Source: Candidatus Zixiibacteriota bacterium (GTDB lineage Bacteria > Zixibacteria > MSB-5A5 > GN15 > JAAZOE01). Taken from it: DNA of 11,090 nucleotides. The stretch is taken from positions 1 through 11,090 of the forward strand of contig JAUUYJ010000055.1 of the NCBI GenBank assembly GCA_030588275.1. The letters are read 5' to 3'. How positions within the stretch are numbered: position 1 is the first letter of the stretch; every line of letters begins with the position of its first letter. Made by a program: the position numbers and the translations under genes. Positions 6,424 through 11,090 of the stretch are shown in pieces. Under the pieces are notes generated by a model, which did no database searches, had not been told where the DNA came from, and saw only the letters and a program-made list of their open reading frames with translations.

Positions 6424-6858
6424 TTATTTCTCAAGAGATATAAGGAGCTTATCAGACAACTCTTCTGCTGGCCGGACATATTTTCCTTTGGCCAACGCCA
6501 CGATTTCCCCATTTTGATTGATCGCCTTGCCTTCGGTCAGATATAGCGGCCCCTTTTGCCCGGTTAGCTCCCCTTCAAAACGAAGCTGATCGCCAATATA
6601 AACCGGCTGTTTGAAACGGATCGTCATCTCGGCGGTGACGACGTTAATATCCTGGGCCAGGATTGCCTTAATCATTACTTCATCCAGCATGGTTGAAGTA
6701 ATCCCCCCATGAAAAATATCTTTATAACCGGCGTACAGCTCCGAGGCGGTCATCTCGCTGATCGCTTTGGAACCATCCCAATAGAAGCGAGCCTTAAGGC
6801 CGATTTCATTTTTTTGTCCACAGACAAAGCATCCGGAATATCTGGCTATCTCTTTCAT
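6424..6858 (-). CDS. PaaI-type hotdog-fold thioesterase
   Basis: A 144-residue hotdog-fold protein that would hydrolyse an acyl-CoA thioester; the exact substrate is unknown. The N-terminal GCFVCGQKNEIGLKARF (9-25) is the 'CxxCGxxNxxGL' opening common in this PaaI-like group. HGGITSTMLDEVM (50-62) carries the His-Gly-Gly loop and the Asp59/Glu60 pair on the central hotdog helix. VTAEMTIRFKQPVYIGDQLRFEGEL (74-98) is the typical following strand and turn. Length is normal. Two starts are possible: ATG 6858, matching where homologues usually begin, or GTG 6918, adding 20 residues. Neither has a Shine-Dalgarno. A promoter-like motif that would start transcription at the ATG favours the shorter form. 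The gene is single, with a separate gene unit on each side. Confidence 0.87.
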   Translation of the reverse strand: MKEIARYSGCFVCGQKNEIGLKARFYWDGSKAISEMTASELYAGYKDIFHGGITSTMLDEVMIKAILAQDINVVTAEMTIRFKQPVYIGDQLRFEGELTGQKGPLYLTEGKAINQNGEIVALAKGKYVRPAEELSDKLLISLEK

Positions 6859-6865
6859 GTCAGGC

Positions 6866-6894
6866 AAACTATGATCGCCAGATATTTTTGTCAA
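6866..6894 (-). promoter_or_regulatory. Candidate promoter giving a leaderless thioesterase mRNA
   Basis: Minus-strand TTGACA (6894-6889) is a perfect -35 box. After 17 bp comes TAGTTT (6871-6866), only 3 of 6. The -10 box ends 7 nt before ATG 6858, so transcription would begin at or next to the start codon. The motif lies inside the longer GTG-started frame. Confidence 0.35.
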
Positions 6895-6964
6895 CCGTAA
6901 TTCATCACCCGATGTCACTTCAGATGTTCAGATTTATCCCAAGGTCGATATTAAATACCATAAT

Positions 6965-6993
6965 AAAGCCCCGGTTGTAATAACCGAGGCTTT
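6965..6993 (-). terminator. Intrinsic terminator of the argF-lipoprotein unit
   Basis: AAAGCCTCGGTT (6993-6982, minus strand) pairs over 12 positions with AACCGGGGCTTT (6976-6965) around a 5-nt loop, with a single G-U pair. The tail TTTATTATGG is only moderately T-rich. It lies 24 nt after the lipoprotein stop. Confidence 0.75.
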
Positions 6994-7017
6994 GTGAGGC
7001 TCATCATATGACACTTA

Positions 7018-7890
7018 TTAGATAATATTGCAGACTTCGATTGTATATTGCCAGTCTGTCGTTCCGTTTCCGATGTTGACGGTTGCGGTTCCACTTGAGA
7101 AACTGGCCGTTGCTGTCCAGTTAGAGTTGCCACTACCAAAGTCAAGGTTGGTTTCATACGTGTAGGTATATCCGAGATCAAGAGAAAGAGAACCGGTATT
7201 GGGACAGCCGGTAATCCAAGCGCCTGAATTTTCAGAGACTGTGAAGTTGGTCATATCAACATCGAACGAATACAGTTCGGTAAAACTGCTATCAATACCG
7301 ACAAAGACATTCTTCACCGTCGTCGTAAATGTACCGTTGATCGTGGCGGTCGTCTGGTCCAGATTGGTCAGAGTGAAGTCAGTACGACCGGCATAATCGG
7401 TGTGTGTCGTATTCTGATCAATCACGGTAAATGTCCAGTTGGTAATATTATGAATAAAATCAACAGTTCCGGTCGGATTCTGTTGGGCGACGCCATCGGT
7501 CTTATACTGGATCGAATCACGCAGTCGTGAAAAATAGGTCGTTCCGGTATAGGTGGCATAGACATAATTCCAGTCACCGAAATAAACGGCCAATAGTGAA
7601 TCTGGATTGGCGTTGGGATCTGGTTCCACCGACGGTGGGGTCATATCGGCCTGGACCGAAGAGGTATCTCCCGGTGCCACCGAAAGTTTATTAAACCCCG
7701 ACAAGACATCGGAAACGATGCTCGTCAGAACCGAATCAACCTGAGCTTTGACCGGAATAAATTCGGGATCGGTTAACTCCCCATATGTAATCGTGGGGCT
7801 TGTCGTTGTTTTGTCACTTGAACAACCGATGACCAAAGCCATCGAAAGAACTATTAACCCTGCCAGGGCGGTTAGCATGCCGAGCCTCAT
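7018..7890 (-). CDS. Unknown outer-membrane or periplasmic lipoprotein
   Basis: A 290-residue lipoprotein of unknown function. The signal peptide MRLGMLTALAGLIVLSMALVIG is followed by Cys23 in the lipobox VIGC, and SSD follows, so no inner-membrane retention aspartate sits at position +2. The mature protein has a Thr/Ser/Pro-rich linker (24-95), then a beta-rich domain with many aromatic and Asn-Thr-rich strands. Only two further cysteines occur, Cys229 (GCPNTG) and Cys287 three residues from the end, well placed to form one disulfide. The start ATG 7890 has a strong AAAGGAG Shine-Dalgarno 9 nt upstream; an in-frame TTG at 7899 lies in the spacer and is rejected. It begins 48 bp after argF with no terminator between, so it is probably cotranscribed, though no functional link is evident. 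Confidence 0.8.
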   Translation of the reverse strand: MRLGMLTALAGLIVLSMALVIGCSSDKTTTSPTITYGELTDPEFIPVKAQVDSVLTSIVSDVLSGFNKLSVAPGDTSSVQADMTPPSVEPDPNANPDSLLAVYFGDWNYVYATYTGTTYFSRLRDSIQYKTDGVAQQNPTGTVDFIHNITNWTFTVIDQNTTHTDYAGRTDFTLTNLDQTTATINGTFTTTVKNVFVGIDSSFTELYSFDVDMTNFTVSENSGAWITGCPNTGSLSLDLGYTYTYETNLDFGSGNSNWTATASFSSGTATVNIGNGTTDWQYTIEVCNII

Positions 7891-7938
7891 AACAGACAAC
7901 TCCTTTCATAAGGAAAACGACCGCCCCGGATAAGGCCT

Positions 7939-8841
7939 TTATTCCATGACGAAGGTCATGATCGCCTTCTGGATGTGGAGTCTGTTTTCTGCCTCGTCAA
8001 AGACAACCGAATGCGGACCATCCATCACCTCGTCGGTGATTTCGCGTCCTCGCTCGGCTGGCAAACAGTGCATCACAATACAGTCAGCCTTGGCCTGCTT
8101 CAGGAGTTCATCGTTTACCTGATATTGTTTTAATAAACTTGCCTTTTCTTCAGCCTGATCTTTCTGGCCCATTGAGGCCCAAACATCTGTATAAATAACA
8201 TCGGCTCCTGCGACCGCTTCTTTAGGGTCATCGGTCAACATAATCTCCGACACGCCAGCCTCTTGCGCTTTTTTCAAGATATCTTTATCGGGGCTGGTAT
8301 CAGCCGCCGTTCCGATATGAAACTTCATCGGGATCAGGGAGGCCAAATTGAGCCAGGAGTTGGTGATATTATTGCCGTCCCCTACGTAGGCGATTTTAAA
8401 ATCGTCACGACGACCTTTGTGTTCAATCAAAGTGTAATAATCGCCAAGAATCTGGCAGGGATGGGTCAGGTCGGTCAAGCCATTGACGATCGGAACGTCG
8501 GCATGTAAAGCCAGCTGTTCGACATCGTCGTGGCTGAAGGTTCTAATCATAATCGTCGCCAGATAGCGGGATAAAACCTTTGCGGCATCTGCAATCGTTT
8601 CCCTTTTGCCCAATGAAATCTCTTTTTCGGTGATATAAAGGGATTGCCCGCCGAGTTGGAAGATCCCGGTCTCAAACGAAATGCGAGTTCTTAGTGATGC
8701 TTTGTGAAAGATACATCCGACCGTTTTACCGGCATACGGCTTAGGGGCTATTTCCCCTTTTTTCATCCGGTCGCAGAGGTTGAAAACCTCGTTGACTTCG
8801 TCCGGCGTCAAGTCGGTGATTTGAACAAATGATCGGGCCAT
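7939..8841 (-). CDS. argF: Ornithine carbamoyltransferase
   Basis: Transfers the carbamoyl group from carbamoyl phosphate to ornithine to make citrulline in arginine synthesis; cytoplasmic. At 300 residues it has the standard length. All diagnostic motifs are present: the carbamoyl-phosphate loop SLRTR at 49-53, HPCQ at 127-130, VGDGNN at 153-158, the ornithine-binding DVWASMG at 219-225 and HCLPAERG at 258-265. The SMG loop and HCLP favour ornithine over aspartate or acetylornithine substrates. ATG 8841 has AAAGGAGAT about 7 nt upstream, while a longer TTG frame from 8907 starts inside the promoter and is rejected. No other arginine gene lies in the window. The upstream promoter is overlapped by a palindrome that could be a repressor site, but it does not match the ArgR box. 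Confidence 0.95.
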   Translation of the reverse strand: MARSFVQITDLTPDEVNEVFNLCDRMKKGEIAPKPYAGKTVGCIFHKASLRTRISFETGIFQLGGQSLYITEKEISLGKRETIADAAKVLSRYLATIMIRTFSHDDVEQLALHADVPIVNGLTDLTHPCQILGDYYTLIEHKGRRDDFKIAYVGDGNNITNSWLNLASLIPMKFHIGTAADTSPDKDILKKAQEAGVSEIMLTDDPKEAVAGADVIYTDVWASMGQKDQAEEKASLLKQYQVNDELLKQAKADCIVMHCLPAERGREITDEVMDGPHSVVFDEAENRLHIQKAIMTFVME

Positions 8842-8878
8842 GATTTTATCTCCTTTGGAAAGAGGCCAAAATTCCTTT

Positions 8879-8907
8879 GAAATAACAGTCCTATTGACTA
8901 AAGTCAA
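8879..8907 (-). promoter_or_regulatory. argF promoter (extended -10)
   Basis: Minus-strand TTGACT (8907-8902, 5 of 6) is followed after 17 bp by TATTTC (8884-8879), with a TG one base upstream forming an extended -10. The start near 8872 gives a leader of about 30 nt that includes the strong Shine-Dalgarno. Confidence 0.55.
8894..8907. promoter_or_regulatory. Palindromic candidate operator over the argF -35
   Basis: TTGACTAAAGTCAA is a perfect inverted repeat (6-bp arms, 2-bp centre) that covers the -35 box. A dimeric regulator could block the promoter here. The binding protein is unknown. Confidence 0.4.
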
Positions 8908-8991
8908 GGGAAAGTTACGCCTTGAATTCGATAGTGGTGGTGAGGAGTCTGGAGGATGGATTCGAGGCTGAGTGATTACGACCCGTTTTAG

Positions 8992-9069
8992 TTGACATCA
9001 TATTATTCAGTCAATTGTATGGGAATGTCATCGGTCGTTTGAACCTCGACCACAGGATCAAGATATAAT
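8992..9069 (+). promoter_or_regulatory. Candidate promoter region of the porin gene
   Basis: Two partial signals exist. A perfect TTGACA at 8992-8997 has a poor -10 (TTGTAT, 9015-9020) after 17 bp. A perfect TATAAT at 9064-9069 has only TTGAAC (9039-9044) at a long 19-bp spacing. Which one is used cannot be decided from sequence; the second would leave a leader of about 14 nt. Confidence 0.4.
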
Positions 9070-9089
9070 ATTTTGGGGAAGGGAATAAG

Positions 9090-10343
9090 ATGAGCAACAG
9101 ATCAAAAGTTACATTTGTACTGGTGGCGATTTTAATGGTCGCCCTGGCGGTTTCGGCAACGGCTGAAACCAAGTTTAGCTACGATGGACAAATGAGAATC
9201 AGGGATGAAGCTGACCTGAAGTCAACCGACTCGGTTCGTCATGGTAAACTGTTTTCTGATATGAGAACCAGGTTGGGACTTAAGTTTGAACCGACCGAAC
9301 TTGTTTATGCCTACATTCAGTTTCAGGACTCACGTCGATTGGGATCAAACTCAGGCGGCTTAGGATCAACTTCAAATGTCGATCTGCATCAGGCCTATTT
9401 TGTAGTTAACGAGTTCATCTGGAAGAGTTTGACATTTAAGGGTGGACGATTCGAGTTAAATTATGGCAACCAACGGGTCTTTGGAGCGGTTGGCTGGCAC
9501 AACATTGGTCGTAGTTGGGAAGGTGGACTTCTTTCCTATGCCAAAAATGATTTCCAGATCGATTTCTTCGGACTGAAAAAAATGGAGATGGACGACACCG
9601 GATACAATCGTGATTTTGATATCGGTGGTATTTACGCCAAATTCAAAAAAGCCAAAATTGATCTTTATGTTTTTGGCGAAGTCAATGCCGACACGACCGG
9701 ATATACACAGGAAAAGTTACAGCGAGCTAATCTCGGCGCATACTATGCCAACACATTCGATGCTATCGACGTTACCGTCCAGAGCCTTTTTCAAGTTGGC
9801 GAAGTTGCCCGTGATACTCTACCGGATAGTCTAATTCTTGATATTTCTGCCTTTATGTTTGCCGCCGAAGTTGGTTACAAATTTGAGGGTGAATCGAAAA
9901 CCCGGTTTGCCTTAGGAGTTGATTACACTTCCGGTGATGATGGAACCGATTCGACCAAGTATAAAGCTTTTACCAATGCCTACTACACCGGTCATAAATT
10001 CCGCGGCTATATGGATTACTTTGTAGCATCCCCAACTCATGGTTTGATTGACCTGATGCTTCGCGGCTCCGGCACAGTCGCCCCCAAATGGGTTGTCAAG
10101 GGTGACATCCATTACTTCAAGGCGGCTGAGGAATACGCCAGCAAATCAGACACTGCCGCGATTCCTGAGATGACGACCAATATCGGTATCGAAGTAGATT
10201 TGGGATTTGTGCATAAAGCCTCCAAGGGTGTTTCGATTATCGGTGGGTTGTCGTTCTTTGTTGCCGATGAACATTTCGCCACAGCTGGTGACGACCGCAA
10301 CACCGGTGTTTGGTCTTATCTAATGACGGTTGTGAATTTCTAA
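9090..10343 (+). CDS. Alginate-export-type (AlgE-like) outer-membrane porin
   Basis: A 417-residue outer-membrane beta-barrel. Residues 1-25 are a signal peptide (cleavage likely after VSATA). Alternating polar/aromatic strands fill the rest, and the chain ends in phenylalanine (TVVNF), the usual barrel-assembly signal. The segment GGRFELNYGNQRVFGAVGWHNIGRSW with GG following, and the later GVDYTSGDDGTD...TGHKFRGYMDYF, match the pattern I know for the alginate_exp family, which includes AlgE and many anion-selective porins. Alginate itself is not implied, since no alginate gene is nearby. ATG 9090 has AAGGG 6 nt upstream. A haem-rich periplasmic oxidoreductase follows after 57 bp without a terminator, so the porin may admit its small anionic substrate. 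Confidence 0.8.
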   Translation: MSNRSKVTFVLVAILMVALAVSATAETKFSYDGQMRIRDEADLKSTDSVRHGKLFSDMRTRLGLKFEPTELVYAYIQFQDSRRLGSNSGGLGSTSNVDLHQAYFVVNEFIWKSLTFKGGRFELNYGNQRVFGAVGWHNIGRSWEGGLLSYAKNDFQIDFFGLKKMEMDDTGYNRDFDIGGIYAKFKKAKIDLYVFGEVNADTTGYTQEKLQRANLGAYYANTFDAIDVTVQSLFQVGEVARDTLPDSLILDISAFMFAAEVGYKFEGESKTRFALGVDYTSGDDGTDSTKYKAFTNAYYTGHKFRGYMDYFVASPTHGLIDLMLRGSGTVAPKWVVKGDIHYFKAAEEYASKSDTAAIPEMTTNIGIEVDLGFVHKASKGVSIIGGLSFFVADEHFATAGDDRNTGVWSYLMTVVNF

Positions 10344-10400
10344 TATGTGAAAATTATATTTTTGTGTGGTTGATAAATGCAATATGACAAGGTGAAGAGA

Positions 10401-11090
10401 ATGGAGATGAAAATGAAAAAAAGTGCATTATTTCTCGGGGTTATTATGCTTTTGGCCGTCTCCCCGGTTTGGGCGGTCCTGGGCGAAGAGTCGGCATCAT
10501 GTATTGAGTGCCATCAGGACGAAATGCCCGGATTGGTTGGCGAGTGGGGCGCATCGCAACATTTTGCCGCCGATATTGGTTGCTATGAGTGTCACAAAGC
10601 GGAGGCTGGAGATGCCGATGCTTTTGAGCATAACGATTATATGATTGCAACGATCGTATCTCCCAAGGATTGCTCCCGTTGTCACGAGACTGAGTTTAAC
10701 GAATTTAACCAGTCACATCATGCCGATGCTGGAAATATCCTCGGCTCGCTCGATAACGTTCTGGGTGAAGTTGTCGAAGGTCCGGCCGCGGCGGTTAGTG
10801 GCTGTAAGCAATGCCACGGTTCGATTATCAAAGTAAACGATGATGGCACTCTTGATGCCAAGACCTGGCCCAATACCGGTATTGGCCGTTTGAACCCTGA
10901 TGGATCAAAAGGATCATGCTCTGCTTGCCACAGTCGCCATTCCTTTTCGTCCAAGCTGGCTCGTCAGCCGGAAAATTGCGGCAAGTGCCACCTCGGACCG
11001 GATCATCCTCAAAAGGAAATCTACGAAGAGTCGAAGCATGGGATTGCCTATTATGCCCATAAAGACCGGATGAATCTTGACAACCCTTCA
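10401..11090 (+). CDS. Octahaem hydroxylamine oxidoreductase-family cytochrome c (partial)
   Basis: The first 230 codons of a gene that runs off the right edge. A signal peptide (from MKKSALFLGVIMLLAVSPVWA) sends it to the periplasm. Six CxxCH haem-binding motifs are visible: CIECH 34-38, CYECH 61-65, CSRCH 91-95, CKQCH 135-139, CSACH 173-177 and CGKCH 193-197. The sequence around them (ETEFNEFNQSHH, WPNTGIGRLNPDGSKGSCSACHSRH, then CGKCHLGPDHPQKEIYEESKHGI) is characteristic of the hydroxylamine oxidoreductase (HAO) family, whose members have eight haems. By order, CKQCH would hold the catalytic fourth haem. Oxidative and reductive (nitrite- or hydroxylamine-reducing) members differ at a C-terminal cross-linking tyrosine that is outside the window. 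Starts at 10401 (AAGGTG 6 nt upstream) and 10413 (GGAG 6 nt upstream) are both plausible. Confidence 0.88.
   Translation, partial: MEMKMKKSALFLGVIMLLAVSPVWAVLGEESASCIECHQDEMPGLVGEWGASQHFAADIGCYECHKAEAGDADAFEHNDYMIATIVSPKDCSRCHETEFNEFNQSHHADAGNILGSLDNVLGEVVEGPAAAVSGCKQCHGSIIKVNDDGTLDAKTWPNTGIGRLNPDGSKGSCSACHSRHSFSSKLARQPENCGKCHLGPDHPQKEIYEESKHGIAYYAHKDRMNLDNPS

Noticed and set aside
8842..8907. Longer argF frame from TTG 8907
   Set aside because: It would start within the -35 box and pass through the Shine-Dalgarno; the ATG at 8841 matches the family start.
8918..8932. TTGAATTC near the argF promoter as an ArgR box half-site
   Set aside because: The E. coli-type ARG box needs TGAAT and ATTCA arms with an AT spacer. 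Only one short AT-palindrome matches and it lies outside the promoter.

Overview
The window looks like a chromosomal segment of a Gram-negative, anaerobic or nitrogen-cycling bacterium. It encodes a beta-barrel outer-membrane protein, a lipoprotein, signal-peptide proteins and a multihaem c-type cytochrome. Base composition is roughly balanced. The mix of a geranylgeranyl-reductase/ferredoxin pair, a hydroxylamine-oxidoreductase-type cytochrome and several orphan FCB-like proteins would suit an uncultured FCB-group lineage such as Zixibacteria. That placement is an impression and was not tested.

Left part (1-4540). A minus-strand unit holds murJ (lipid II flippase). Its stop overlaps the start of a membrane protein that runs off the left edge, possibly ComEC-like. 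rpsT (ribosomal protein S20) diverges from murJ behind a good promoter and uses a UUG start. rpsT ends 2 bp from the end of a convergent gene for a geranylgeranyl-reductase-family flavoprotein. That gene overlaps by 4 bp a small 2x[4Fe-4S] ferredoxin, a plausible electron donor/acceptor pair. The ferredoxin start codon touches the U-tract of an intrinsic terminator that ends the upstream gene, a ParB/sulfiredoxin-fold protein of the SerK/SbnI-like type. A gene-free stretch upstream of that gene carries a short imperfect tandem repeat.

Middle part (4541-8907, all minus strand). Genes here are a secreted WD40/PQQ-like beta-propeller protein with its own promoter, a small protein resembling a degenerate RNase H fold with its own promoter, a PaaI-type hotdog thioesterase, and a probable two-gene unit of argF (ornithine carbamoyltransferase) followed by an unknown lipoprotein. 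That unit starts at a promoter overlapped by a perfect palindrome and ends at a strong hairpin.

Right part (8908-11090, plus strand). An alginate-export-type (AlgE-like) outer-membrane porin is followed after 57 bp by the first 230 codons of an octahaem hydroxylamine-oxidoreductase-family cytochrome. Six CxxCH haem sites are visible. This is probably a periplasmic nitrogen-redox module, but the direction of the reaction cannot be read because the C-terminus lies outside the window.

I found no tRNA, rRNA, CRISPR array, insertion sequence or prophage. Most genes are recognisable housekeeping or envelope families. The unusual items are the terminator/ferredoxin junction, the HAO-porin pair, the degenerate RNase H-like protein and the variant SerK/SbnI-like protein.
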